From: an uncultured Atopobium sp.
GTDB taxonomy: Bacteria > Actinomycetota > Coriobacteriia > Coriobacteriales > Atopobiaceae
Assembly (NCBI GenBank): GCA_947252455.1
Contig: CAMXVQ010000032.1
Coordinates: 1-13,123 of the forward strand
Reading direction: 5' to 3'
Length of the DNA stretch: 13,123 nt
Position 1 is the first letter of the stretch; every line of letters starts with the position of its first letter. Under the pieces are notes generated by a model. It was given only the letters and a program-made list of their open reading frames with translations. It searched no databases and was not told the DNA's origin. This document shows, piece by piece, positions 1-7,191 of the stretch. The position numbers and the translations under genes are program-made.

Positions 1-910
1 TCAAATCGGAAATGCGAGTCACACCTTGCTTTTGAGCCCAATCACAAAGCTCATGCAAAATTCTGGGTGCGCTCATAGGATCATAGAGATTTGCAAGTCC
101 AACGCTTACAGCAGTTGCACCTGCAAGTATAAACTCGGCTGCTTCGAGTCCTGTGGTAATACCACCTATACCACACAGTGGAATCTTAACCGCTTTATGT
201 GCTTCCCATACCATACGAACCGCAATAGGATGAATGGCTGGCCCTGAAAAACCACCGGTAGGACGAGATAACTTACTTTTATACGTGGTAGTATCAATAG
301 CCATTCCAGGAATAGAATTGATAAGGCTGAGCGCATCGGCACCCTCTGATTCAAGTGCACGCGCAATTTCGGGAATATTAACGGGGCCCATTTTTACAAG
401 CAACGGACGTTTTGTAAGAGGGCGAAGCCTGCGCATAATCTCGGCTGCACCCTGAGGTGTAGATCCCATAGCAGCTCCACCACAGGCAATATTTGGACAG
501 CTAATGTTGATCTCAAAACCAGCTGCAAACGTTGCCTTTTCTTCAAACACTTCAAGTGCCGCTACATATTCATCTATCGAGTGTCCTGCTACCTGACAAA
601 TTACTTGACAGTTTTTCTGCTGTAAACCTGTCAGATAGGCTCCAGCTGTGTTTATAAGTCCATTAACGCCAGGGTTTTGCAGACCAACCGAATTAATAAT
701 TCCCGAGGTAACTTCGCACATACGCGGAGCAGGATTGCCTGCCCACGGTTTAATAGAAGCTCCTTTGGTTGTAATAGCGCCAAGTTGGGAAACGTCATAA
801 AACTTTTCGAATTGTTGTCCAAACGCAAAAGTTCCGGCTGCTGTATTAACAGGATTTTTCATATGAATGCCGCCGAGATTAACTTCCATTGAAACAGGTG
901 TCTCTACCAT
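1..910 (-). CDS. pyrD: dihydroorotate dehydrogenase B, catalytic subunit (3' end cut by window edge)
   Basis: PyrD oxidises dihydroorotate to orotate in UMP synthesis; as the class 1B FMN subunit it works with the PyrK electron-transfer subunit in the cytoplasm. The reading frame is open from 910 to the left edge, giving 303 residues. Visible marks are the TTKG lysine segment (residues 47-50), SVGLQNPGV (74-82), the active-site NISCPN with catalytic Cys138 (class 1B uses Cys here), NSIPGMAID (198-206) and the FMN phosphate loop GIGGI (247-251). Family members are about 300-311 residues, so only a few C-terminal residues are missing. The start ATG at 910 follows GGAGGT closely (about four bases) and lies inside the end of pyrK: the two genes overlap by 7 bp, implying translational coupling. 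A second in-frame ATG at residue 8 has no ribosome binding site. Identification is firm. Confidence 0.95.
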   Translation of the reverse strand, partial: MVETPVSMEVNLGGIHMKNPVNTAAGTFAFGQQFEKFYDVSQLGAITTKGASIKPWAGNPAPRMCEVTSGIINSVGLQNPGVNGLINTAGAYLTGLQQKNCQVICQVAGHSIDEYVAALEVFEEKATFAAGFEINISCPNIACGGAAMGSTPQGAAEIMRRLRPLTKRPLLVKMGPVNIPEIARALESEGADALSLINSIPGMAIDTTTYKSKLSRPTGGFSGPAIHPIAVRMVWEAHKAVKIPLCGIGGITTGLEAAEFILAGATAVSVGLANLYDPMSAPRILHELCDWAQKQGVTRISDL

Positions 911-1695
911 GCTACCTCCTCGGCATTAAATACAGGTCCTACCATACAACAACCTTTATTGCTCCCGTCAACCATTTGAACGGTACATGTTGCACAAGCT
1001 CCAAAACCACAGGTCATCATACGCTCAAGTGAAGCCTGACATGGAATATGAGCGGCTTTTGCAAGTGCTGCAACACGCTTCATCATAGGTGCAGGACCAC
1101 AGGTACATACACATCCATAAGATGTTTCAGCAAGCAACTTTTGCATTACATCGGTTGTAAAACCTTTTTCGCCTAAAGTTCCATCATCAGTTGTTAAAAA
1201 CAGACGATCAACGCCTATTGTGTGGGCTCGCTTGATACCCCAAAGCTTATCAGCTGTTTGTGCGCCTATGATGACGTCAACTGCAATTCCTTGTGACTTA
1301 AACAAAGCAGCCGCAGCAAGCACAGGAGGAGCGCCAATTCCACCACTTACCAGTAAAGCCTTCTCTTTTGATTGAGGTATATCCCAACCATGACCACATG
1401 GACCCAAAACACGTAAAGCTGTTTTTGCCTCAAGTGCACTTAAACGCTTGGTAGCACTTCCAACTACAGCATACGCCAGGTAAATCAAACCGGCTTCTAC
1501 GTCAATATGAGAAAACGAAAGCGGAATGCTCAAAAGCTCGGTTTGGCTTCCCGGAACATGAATATTTATAAACTCTCCTGGCAACATAGTGCGTGCAAGC
1601 TCATCACATACCAAAACCAACTCGTAGATGCCATCACCTACACGAGTATTTGAAACAATATATGCGGTATGTAATTTTGTATCTTTAACTGCCAC
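904..1695 (-). CDS. pyrK: dihydroorotate dehydrogenase B, electron-transfer subunit
   Basis: PyrK carries FAD and a 2Fe-2S cluster and passes electrons from the PyrD FMN to NAD+. The 263 residues match the family length. Order: an FAD-binding beta-barrel (about 5-100, ending GPCGHGW at 98-104), an NAD-binding half beginning at GGIGAPP (118-124), and a C-terminal iron-sulfur domain with ligands Cys229, Cys234, Cys237 and Cys249 or Cys250 in the pattern C-x4-C-x2-C...C, followed by the usual GPVF. The start is GTG at 1695, with a purine-rich GGGAGGGGAG upstream at good spacing; no better start is seen. Odd feature: at the place where I expect the FAD-binding Arg-Arg-Pro-Ile-Ser motif, the sequence reads Ser-Ile-Pro-Leu-Ser (56-60). 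The end overlaps pyrD by 7 bp. It is separated from pyrC by 252 bp, so it may have its own promoter. Confidence 0.95.
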   Translation of the reverse strand: MAVKDTKLHTAYIVSNTRVGDGIYELVLVCDELARTMLPGEFINIHVPGSQTELLSIPLSFSHIDVEAGLIYLAYAVVGSATKRLSALEAKTALRVLGPCGHGWDIPQSKEKALLVSGGIGAPPVLAAAALFKSQGIAVDVIIGAQTADKLWGIKRAHTIGVDRLFLTTDDGTLGEKGFTTDVMQKLLAETSYGCVCTCGPAPMMKRVAALAKAAHIPCQASLERMMTCGFGACATCTVQMVDGSNKGCCMVGPVFNAEEVAW

Positions 1696-1722
1696 GCTCT
1701 CCCCTCCCTTTTGCGCGTGTAA

Positions 1723-1751
1723 ACTGGTGACACATAAAATGCGTCACCAGT
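1723..1751 (-). repeat. perfect 9-bp inverted repeat just upstream of the pyrK ribosome binding site
   Basis: ACTGGTGAC (1723-1731) and GTCACCAGT (1743-1751) are exact reverse complements around an 11-base loop. The element ends about 13 bases before the start of the purine-rich pyrK Shine-Dalgarno region. No run of T follows on either strand, so it does not look like an intrinsic terminator. It could be an RNA hairpin that shapes pyrK translation or stability, or a DNA operator. Confidence 0.7.
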
Positions 1752-1773
1752 AAGTGTACGACTTTGCAAGGCC

Positions 1774-1790
1774 TTTTTCGTAGCGAAAAA
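1774..1790 (-). repeat. short inverted repeat TTTTTCG / CGAAAAA
   Basis: Two perfect 7-base arms surround a 3-base centre. As RNA the stem would be weak (five A-U and two G-C pairs). It lies between the 13-bp palindrome and the larger hairpin in the pyrK leader. The function is unknown, and chance is possible in this AT-rich gap. Confidence 0.4.
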
Positions 1791-1791
1791 T

Positions 1792-1804
1792 CAAAAGTCT
1801 TTTG
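1792..1804. promoter_or_regulatory. 13-bp palindrome CAAAAGTCTTTTG, possible operator copy 1
   Basis: A perfect palindrome around a central base, located downstream of the possible pyrK promoter. It resembles the 11-bp palindrome at 1867-1877 (CAAAGACTTTG), so the two may be paired binding sites for one regulator. This is inference; no known operator is recognised. Confidence 0.3.
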
Positions 1805-1841
1805 CAATTACAAAACCACAAGCAACCCACGCTCTAAGAAA

Positions 1842-1869
1842 ACCATACAAAAAATAAACCACACGTCAA
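1842..1869 (-). promoter_or_regulatory. possible promoter for pyrK-pyrD
   Basis: On the minus strand TTGACG (1869-1864; consensus TTGACA) is followed after 16 bases by TATGGT (1847-1842; consensus TATAAT). This would give pyrK-pyrD a separate transcript with a leader of roughly 140 bases. The match is moderate and the region is AT-rich, so this is a candidate only. Confidence 0.4.
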
Positions 1870-1877
1870 AGACTTTG
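1867..1877. promoter_or_regulatory. 11-bp palindrome CAAAGACTTTG, possible operator copy 2
   Basis: A perfect palindrome that overlaps the edge of the candidate -35 box (1864-1869), a place where a bound repressor would block RNA polymerase. It is related to the palindrome at 1792-1804. This is inference from sequence and position only. Confidence 0.3.
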
Positions 1878-1947
1878 CTCTAATTGCTTAATTATGCGCA
1901 TGAGTTTTACGCACAAATTTGTACGGCCTACATACGTACCTTTTGAT

Positions 1948-3243
1948 CTATGCAACAACCTTGGTATTGCACAAGGTGCGCTTTCCAGCTACAAAGACAT
2001 CTGTTGCACAGCCGCAAAAATCGTGACCAAGCCATGGTGAGTTAAGCGACTTACTTTCAAAATAGTCCTGATCAACATGAATTTTTTCGGACATACTGAT
2101 AAGTGTAATATCTGCTTGCGAACCACGCTTAATAGACACTTCATTAAGACGCAGCAGTGCACGTGGATTGATTGCCATAAGCTCTACCATACGTGACATG
2201 CTAATTTTATCGGTTGCAACCATCTTTGAAAGCATAAGAGGTACAGAAGTTTCCAATCCTGTAATGCCAAATGAGGCAATCTCAAATTCGCAATCCTTTT
2301 CGTGCTGCGCATGGGGCGCATGATCGGTTGCAATACAATCGATGGTGCCGTCCGCCACGCCTTCTTGCAGTGCAAGCATATCGCTCTTAAGACGAAGCGG
2401 TGGATTCATTTTAAAGCAGGTATTATAGCTATTATCAATGTCATCTTCGTTGAGGAACAAATGATGAGGTGTAACCTCACAACTTACTGGCAGACCTTCT
2501 TCTTTTGCGGCACGAACAAGATCTAAACTTTTTGCAGTTGAAGTGTGCGCAATGTGAAGTGGACAACCCGTAAGACGACAAAGCTCAATGTCACGATACA
2601 CTTCAAGTTCTTCGGCAAGGGCGGGCCAGCCAAACATACCCAAACGGGTAGAAGCTCTACCTTCGTTTACCACACCGTGCGCTGAGAGCGATTTATCTTC
2701 ACAATGAGCAATGACCAAACGATCGAACTGAGAAACATATCCCATGCCCGTACGCATCATACCAGCACTTTGAACGCCATGACCGTCATCGGAAAAAGCA
2801 CAAGCCCCTTCTAAGACCATATCACCAATCTCGGCAAGCGCCTCGCCTTCTTCGCCGCGTGTAAGTGCACCAATAGGACGAATGTGCGCAAGATCAGTTG
2901 CACGTGCACGATCAATTTGATACCTAATTCCAGTACCAGTGTCGGTTACGGGATTTGTGTTAGGCATTGTTGCAACATCGGTAAAACCGCCATGTGTAGC
3001 TGCGCGCATGCCGCTCTCAATGGTTTCTTTATATTCGTAACCAGGATCACGAAAATGCACATGCATATCAACTAAGCCAGGAACAAGATATTTACCCTCT
3101 GCGTCTATAACTTCATCGTCAGCACGAGCCTCAAGCTGAGGAGCTACATCAACAATGGTTGAACCCTCAACCTTAACATCATATTTACCATCAAGTGATA
3201 CTTGAGGGTCTACAACATGAGCACCTTTAATCAGATAAGCCAT
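1948..3243 (-). CDS. pyrC: dihydroorotase, class I
   Basis: PyrC closes carbamoyl-aspartate to dihydroorotate, the third step of UMP synthesis. The 431 residues fit class I bacterial dihydroorotases. Metal ligands are visible: His61 and His63 in DMHVHFRDPG, Asp152/Asp153 in the SDDG loop (the aspartate that replaces the carboxylated lysine in class I enzymes), His180 in IAHCED, His233 in HIAHTST and Asp307 in ATDHAPH. Substrate-binding TMPNTNP lies at 92-98. The start ATG at 3243 follows GGAGGA and lies inside the end of pyrB (17-bp overlap), which supports coupled translation of pyrB and pyrC. All key residues are present, so the enzyme is expected to be active. No terminator is obvious directly after its stop. 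Confidence 0.95.
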   Translation of the reverse strand: MAYLIKGAHVVDPQVSLDGKYDVKVEGSTIVDVAPQLEARADDEVIDAEGKYLVPGLVDMHVHFRDPGYEYKETIESGMRAATHGGFTDVATMPNTNPVTDTGTGIRYQIDRARATDLAHIRPIGALTRGEEGEALAEIGDMVLEGACAFSDDGHGVQSAGMMRTGMGYVSQFDRLVIAHCEDKSLSAHGVVNEGRASTRLGMFGWPALAEELEVYRDIELCRLTGCPLHIAHTSTAKSLDLVRAAKEEGLPVSCEVTPHHLFLNEDDIDNSYNTCFKMNPPLRLKSDMLALQEGVADGTIDCIATDHAPHAQHEKDCEFEIASFGITGLETSVPLMLSKMVATDKISMSRMVELMAINPRALLRLNEVSIKRGSQADITLISMSEKIHVDQDYFESKSLNSPWLGHDFCGCATDVFVAGKRTLCNTKVVA

Positions 3244-4162
3244 TGTTTTCTCCTCCCAAAAGTAAGTACATTTCTGCCATACGAGTAAGAACGCCTGAAT
3301 TGACCTGCGTTAATATTCGTGAACGTGCGCAATCAGCCACGTCAGCATTAATTTCCATACCGCGGTTCATAGGACCTGGATGACAAATAATTGCATGTGG
3401 TTTCATGCGTTTAACGCGCGCCATGTCAAGACCCCACAAGCGGTTATACTCACGACGAGAAGGAATTGTTGCGCCTTCCATACGCTCAAGCTGAACACGA
3501 AGCATATAGACAACGTCAACATCTTCAATAACGTCATCAAGCGATGATGTTTGCTCACACGCAAACCAGTGTGGATCATCAACCTGAAACGTGGGAGGTC
3601 CAACCAAAATGACATGAGCACCCATAGTTTCTAAGGCAGGAACCAAGGACCCAACAACGCGAGAATGACTTAAATCACCAACGATTGCAACTTTAAGCCC
3701 GTCAAGATGCTTAAAGTGTTTACGAATGGTATAAAGGTCAAGCATAGCCTGCGTTGGATGTTGGTGTTTACCATCGCCTGCATTAATAACAATGGCATCG
3801 GTATTTTCGATAATTTTCTGAGGCGTACCTGCAAGACGAGCGCGACATACAAACATATCTACGTTCATAGCGCTGATTGTTTGAATGGTGTCGGCAAGCG
3901 ACTCGCCTTTGACAACCGAAGAGGTAGAGCCACCCATGCTTAAACTATCGGCAGAAAGCCTTTTTTCGGCAAGCTCAAAAGAACTCTTGGTACGTGTAGA
4001 AGGCTCTAAGAATAAATTAACAATGGTGCGTCCCCGCAACGCAGGAACTTTTTTAATTGAACGCTTGTTAACTTCTTCAAACGAAGCAGCGGTATCTAGA
4101 ATTTGCGAAATATCATCTGCAGTTAAGCTGTTGGTATCTATTAAATGTTTAACTGATAACAT
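3227..4162 (-). CDS. pyrB: aspartate carbamoyltransferase, catalytic subunit
   Basis: PyrB joins carbamoyl phosphate and aspartate, the committed step of pyrimidine synthesis. I place the start at ATG 4162, giving 311 residues, close to the roughly 304 of the B. subtilis enzyme. This ATG shares one base with the pyrR stop (TAATG), has GAGGAAGG upstream, and begins MLSVKHLID, a normal family N-terminus; the frame stays open 13 codons further upstream inside pyrR but without support. Motifs: carbamoyl-phosphate loop STRT (55-58), Lys86 in the VVKGES loop, HPTQ (135-138) and HPGPMNRG (261-268). No pyrI regulatory subunit gene is nearby, as expected for a Gram-positive type enzyme. Its end overlaps pyrC by 17 bp. 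Confidence 0.96.
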   Translation of the reverse strand: MLSVKHLIDTNSLTADDISQILDTAASFEEVNKRSIKKVPALRGRTIVNLFLEPSTRTKSSFELAEKRLSADSLSMGGSTSSVVKGESLADTIQTISAMNVDMFVCRARLAGTPQKIIENTDAIVINAGDGKHQHPTQAMLDLYTIRKHFKHLDGLKVAIVGDLSHSRVVGSLVPALETMGAHVILVGPPTFQVDDPHWFACEQTSSLDDVIEDVDVVYMLRVQLERMEGATIPSRREYNRLWGLDMARVKRMKPHAIICHPGPMNRGMEINADVADCARSRILTQVNSGVLTRMAEMYLLLGGENNGLSD

Positions 4163-4725
4163 TAGCACTCGCCTTCCTCGTGCTGTGAATCTGATGTCCA
4201 AATTTCTACAGCGTCTTCTTTGTCGTATTCGTTAACTAAAACGCGCACATCCTCGTCATGAGATGACGGAACGTTTTTACCAACAAAATCAGCACGAATA
4301 GGAAGCTCGCGGTGTCCTCGATCAACCATAACTGCCAGCTGAACAGAATCGGGGCGACCATAATCCATCAGAGCATTCAAAGCAGAACGAATGGTTCTAC
4401 CGGTAAACAAAACATCGTCTACCAAAATAATGCGTTGTTTGTCAATTTTAAAAGGAATATTGGTAGCATGAAGAACAGGAACAATTGAGCGATTAACGTC
4501 ATCACGGTAAAAACTAATATCAAGTTCACCTGTACGTGGACGCGTTCCTTGAATTGCTTCGATTTGCGAAGCCAGACGTTTAGCCAGCGTAGCGCCTCGG
4601 CGAATAATACCGATTAAAACAACGTCTGACCCCTCATTGCGCTCGATGATCTCATGTGCAATACGCACTAACGCTCGCTGCATTGCTGTGGCATCCATAA
4701 TTGATGCTTTAAGCTTAGGTTGCAT
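4162..4725 (-). CDS. pyrR: bifunctional pyr operon RNA-binding attenuator / uracil phosphoribosyltransferase
   Basis: PyrR senses UMP and binds pyr mRNA leaders to favour termination; many members also have uracil phosphoribosyltransferase activity. The 187 residues match the family (about 180). The PRPP-binding loop is clear: VDDVLFTGRT at residues 102-111, preceded by the RRGATLAKRL helix (42-51). The GELDISFYRDD segment (66-76) is also typical of PyrR. The start ATG at 4725 follows AGGAAGGAGAG. The gene is the first of the pyr set and sits behind a leader that looks like its own target (hairpin at 4756-4794), which suggests self-regulation. It is joined to pyrB by a one-base stop/start overlap. 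The C-terminal tail is acidic. Confidence 0.95.
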   Translation of the reverse strand: MQPKLKASIMDATAMQRALVRIAHEIIERNEGSDVVLIGIIRRGATLAKRLASQIEAIQGTRPRTGELDISFYRDDVNRSIVPVLHATNIPFKIDKQRIILVDDVLFTGRTIRSALNALMDYGRPDSVQLAVMVDRGHRELPIRADFVGKNVPSSHDEDVRVLVNEYDKEDAVEIWTSDSQHEEGEC

Positions 4726-4755
4726 AGCTCTCCTTCCTGTACGCTTAAAACGTAC

Positions 4756-4794
4756 ATATAATAAAAAGCCTCACCTGCAAAGAGCGGATGAGAC
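4756..4794 (-). terminator. intrinsic terminator in the pyrR leader (attenuator)
   Basis: On the minus strand GTCTCATCCGC (4794-4784) and GCAGGTGAGGC (4778-4768) pair around a 5-base loop with one C-A mismatch and G-U pairs, followed by TTTTTATTATAT (4767-4756). It lies between the candidate promoter and the pyrR start, so it would stop transcription before the operon unless disrupted. This is the layout of a PyrR attenuator. A small hairpin GTACG/CGTAC (4739-4743 with 4751-4755) lies between it and the ribosome binding site. Confidence 0.75.
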
Positions 4795-4842
4795 ACGTTA
4801 GAAGGCTATGTTGAGTTGCTGTTTTGCAACACGTACCTTACC

Positions 4843-4857
4843 GGTATCTCGTACCGC
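4843..4857 (-). promoter_or_regulatory. candidate PyrR-binding hairpin / antiterminator strand
   Basis: On the minus strand GGUA-CGAGA-UACC (4855-4843) can fold into a small hairpin whose loop resembles, without matching exactly, the CNGNGA loop described for PyrR sites. The overlapping stretch GCGGUACGAGAU (4857-4846) can instead pair with the 5' arm of the terminator: GCGG with CCGC (4787-4784) and GAGAU with GUCUC (4794-4790). The two structures exclude each other, which is the logic of PyrR attenuation: the UMP-bound protein holds the first hairpin and the terminator forms. The pairing is seen in the sequence; binding by PyrR is inferred. Another hairpin, GTTGC/GCAAC, lies between (4815-4830). 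Confidence 0.5.
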
Positions 4858-4881
4858 GCTTAAAGGTCGTATTTAGTTTAC

Positions 4882-4909
4882 GTGATAATGACAGAAGTAA
4901 TCTTGTAAA
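4882..4909 (-). promoter_or_regulatory. possible pyr operon promoter
   Basis: On the minus strand TTTACA (4909-4904) is followed after 16 bases by TATCAC (4887-4882). Transcription would start near 4875, just ahead of the antiterminator strand, giving a leader of about 150 bases. The -10 match is mediocre. It is chosen largely because the attenuator requires a promoter upstream of 4857. Confidence 0.35.
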
Positions 4910-5002
4910 TCTTATCGTCATAAAATCATCACGATGGAAAACATGCAACCTTAATCAGAAAGCATGTATACAAGCTATGAGCAACTTGCAAGCTATGAAC
5001 GC

Positions 5003-6118
5003 TTATGAATAAGAGTTATGCCCTTGTAAGTGCGCAAGCAAACGACGCACACATGCCATAACTCCGCGCCGTTTAACATAGAGCACGACCAAATCCTTAG
5101 ATGAAAGCATACGCGTACCTTGAGCACACGCGCGCAACTTTTGTAAAAGATGCTGTTCGGGCGTAAATTTCAAAAAACCAAATGCAGAAGCACTCATCTG
5201 CATACCATCAAGCAAGCAAGCAAGCTCTGCAGCAAACCTTGACCTGTTGTGTGGAGGCTCTTGTACAAGGTCAAACAGCATAAAATCAAGGATCCAACTT
5301 ATAAGTTCTTTTTGGGCACGCGGCATCCATGGTTTATGAATCCAATCATTAATGATTGACTTTATCACAAGCATATGAGCTTCAATTTTTTGTGAGTGAG
5401 CCTGCGCTCTATGCAAGCCATGCGCAAACGAGGATGCACGCATAGTGTAAACATATAAGTGATCTTCAATGAGGATCGTTTTTTGTGAGCGCGGATAGAT
5501 ATACATAAAAAAGACCTGATCTTCGCCCAAGCCAACAGCTTCATCAAAATGCACATGTTCGCGTTGAATAAATGAAGCAGCAAGCGCTACACGCACACCA
5601 AAAGGCCGAGAATTGCTATGAAAAATGCAGGTGTTTGAATAACCGCTAAACTCACCCGCGCGAGGTGTCTGCAATTCGCGCATGCTTATAGGCGCACACG
5701 TAGCGGGCTCAACATCAAAACCAAAGGTAATAACCTCAGGATGCTTGTCTACAAATACATCTACGACACGCTCAATTGTATGAGGCTTATAGCTATCATC
5801 AGCATCGATGAACATTACTATATCGCCGGTTGCTGCGTGAATTCCACGATTGCGCGCGGCGGATGGCCCTAAATTACGTTGATTAATAACCTTAAAGCGC
5901 GCGTCACGCGTAGCAAGTTCTTGCGCAATCTCTAAAGAATTGTCCTTTGATCCATCGTTGACACATATACACTCAAAGTGGGTATATGCTTGCGCACGCA
6001 GCGAAGTAAGCGTCTGCGAAAGTGTTTCTGCCGCGTTATACACAGGCATAATAACAGATACCAAAGGCATGCAGTAATCGTTTTGAAAAGCGTTTGACTG
6101 TTCATGTAACGTATTCAT
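5003..6118 (-). CDS. family 2 glycosyltransferase (third of three)
   Basis: A predicted GT-A fold glycosyltransferase that transfers an activated sugar during synthesis of a surface glycan; donor and acceptor cannot be read from sequence. With ATG at 6118 it has 371 residues. The catalytic domain begins at MPLVSVIMPVYN (from residue 17), with NDGSKD (54-59), the conserved Asn/Arg-rich segment around SAARNRG (about 87-93) and a standard metal-binding DADD (105-108). No membrane span is evident, so it likely acts at the inner face of the membrane. The start forms an ATGA overlap with the stop of the preceding gene; an upstream in-frame ATG at 6142 would overlap by 28 bp and lacks a ribosome binding site. 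It is the most divergent of the three paralogues and the only one with a classical DxD motif. Confidence 0.85.
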   Translation of the reverse strand: MNTLHEQSNAFQNDYCMPLVSVIMPVYNAAETLSQTLTSLRAQAYTHFECICVNDGSKDNSLEIAQELATRDARFKVINQRNLGPSAARNRGIHAATGDIVMFIDADDSYKPHTIERVVDVFVDKHPEVITFGFDVEPATCAPISMRELQTPRAGEFSGYSNTCIFHSNSRPFGVRVALAASFIQREHVHFDEAVGLGEDQVFFMYIYPRSQKTILIEDHLYVYTMRASSFAHGLHRAQAHSQKIEAHMLVIKSIINDWIHKPWMPRAQKELISWILDFMLFDLVQEPPHNRSRFAAELACLLDGMQMSASAFGFLKFTPEQHLLQKLRACAQGTRMLSSKDLVVLYVKRRGVMACVRRLLAHLQGHNSYS

Positions 6119-7179
6119 GAGCGCGCACGTCTTTCTTCCCATGCAACAAAGATGCCATATAAGCCAGCTAAGCGCAGCGCAAACACAAGTTTAGAGAGCG
6201 TTGAATCATGACGCTTTTTACGAAGATGCAAATACTTTTGTGGATTGGATATAAGTTTTTTAACGTTAAGCGCACGCCAGCGATCTAAGTGCTCATCAAA
6301 GGCAGGATCTTTTTCTGCTCGCGCGCAAAAATATGTTTTAAGTGCGCCAACAAATTCCAAAGCATGTTTATCATCAAGTCTGTCTAAATACCATAAACAG
6401 CCATTTACGCAGGCTGTAAGAGAAGCTGTTTGCAAAAACGGATTTTGTGGAGCAAACTTTTGTGCCAGGGCATCAATGCGATCAAACTCGGCTAATAACA
6501 AATCCTTTTTAGTAAGGGAGTGGATAGATGATGCTTCGCGATCCTGTCGATACATAATGATAGGAAAATCATCTACAATACAGCTTTGAGCACGTGCAAA
6601 CACCTCAAAGCTAAACGACGTATCTTGAAAAGATGCTCCCGGCGTAGAAGAAAATCGGATGTGATGTGCTTCAATAAGCTCAACTCGCGCGTAAAGTCCC
6701 GACCAAAGACTTGGCATGGTAAGGAAAAACCGCAGGTCGCGTGATGGATTAATCACGCGATTATGCATTTGCACGGGAAACTGATTAACGTGTTGTGTGA
6801 TGCCTGAATTGCTCCACCACATCTTAAAGCCACAGTGGAGCGTATCGGGGTGATAGGTACGAGCAAGATCGCTCATATGTGTGAGCGCACCCTCGCACAT
6901 ACAGTCATCGGATTCTAATATGGCAAGATAATCACCACGCGCACGCTCAATACCATAATTAAGTGTTGCACCGTAGCCCGAATTTTCTTTATGGAATGCC
7001 TTAAACCGCGCATCCTTGCGAGCATATTCATCAACAATATCTTGTGAGCCATCGGTAGAACCATCGTCTAACAAAAGCGCTTCAAAATCTTTAAAATCTT
7101 GTGACAAAAGAGAATCTAAGCAGGCGCGAAGATATTCATTAACATTATAAACAGGAATAAGAACAGATATAAACGGCAT
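6115..7179 (-). CDS. family 2 glycosyltransferase (second of three)
   Basis: A 354-residue GT-A glycosyltransferase. Catalytic domain: MPFISVLIPVYN at the very N-terminus, DDGSTDGS (38-45), SGYGATLNYGI (67-77) and the metal-binding position ESDD (89-92), where Glu replaces the first Asp of the usual DxD; such variants occur in this family. The remaining 250 residues have no membrane span and include a PGASFQDTSF segment that parallels PGAGWVDTPF in the first glycosyltransferase of the cluster, so the two are closer paralogues of each other than of the third. The start ATG at 7179 follows AAGAAGGA, 12 bp after the stop of the upstream gene. It probably adds a sugar to the glycan exported by the ABC pair upstream in the operon. 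Sugar specificity is unknown. Confidence 0.85.
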   Translation of the reverse strand: MPFISVLIPVYNVNEYLRACLDSLLSQDFKDFEALLLDDGSTDGSQDIVDEYARKDARFKAFHKENSGYGATLNYGIERARGDYLAILESDDCMCEGALTHMSDLARTYHPDTLHCGFKMWWSNSGITQHVNQFPVQMHNRVINPSRDLRFFLTMPSLWSGLYARVELIEAHHIRFSSTPGASFQDTSFSFEVFARAQSCIVDDFPIIMYRQDREASSIHSLTKKDLLLAEFDRIDALAQKFAPQNPFLQTASLTACVNGCLWYLDRLDDKHALEFVGALKTYFCARAEKDPAFDEHLDRWRALNVKKLISNPQKYLHLRKKRHDSTLSKLVFALRLAGLYGIFVAWEERRARS

Positions 7180-7191
7180 ACATGTCCTTCT

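Larger units (their letters stand above)
1696..1947 (-). other. structured intergenic region between pyrC and pyrK
   Basis: This 252-bp gap interrupts an otherwise overlapping pyr gene set. I find no open frame worth calling in it. Read on the minus strand it holds, in order, an 11-bp palindrome overlapping a possible -35 box, a possible -10 box, a 13-bp palindrome of similar sequence, a short hairpin, a 9-bp-arm hairpin and then the pyrK ribosome binding site. In Bacillus subtilis carAB (pyrAA/pyrAB) sits between pyrC and pyrK; here that place is empty, which may reflect gene loss or gain of separate control. Elements are listed individually. Confidence 0.6.
4726..5002 (-). other. 277-bp leader region between the glycan cluster and pyrR
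   Basis: This gap separates the last glycosyltransferase stop from the pyrR start. It contains the candidate promoter and attenuator listed separately. Its upstream half (about 4910-5002) shows a 10-base direct repeat CAAGCTATGA (4971-4980 and 4989-4998) and a weak ACATGC/GCATGT stem (4941-4946 with 4962-4967) but no convincing terminator for the glycan genes. I see no credible coding frame. Confidence 0.6.

Noticed and set aside
4163..4201. 13-residue N-terminal extension of PyrB
   Set aside because: It lies inside pyrR; ATG 4162 gives a TAATG coupling with a ribosome binding site and the usual PyrB N-terminus.
3885..4235. Plus-strand open frame of 116 residues
   Set aside because: Antisense shadow of pyrB/pyrR, both of which carry full family motifs.
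4938..4967. ACATGC/GCATGT stem as terminator of the glycan cluster
   Set aside because: The stem is only six pairs with a 15-base loop and is followed by just a few T residues; too weak to call.
4971..4998. Two copies of CAAGCTATGA, 18 bp apart, as a CRISPR-like or operator repeat
   Set aside because: Only two short copies in an AT-rich gap with no promoter alignment; no array structure.
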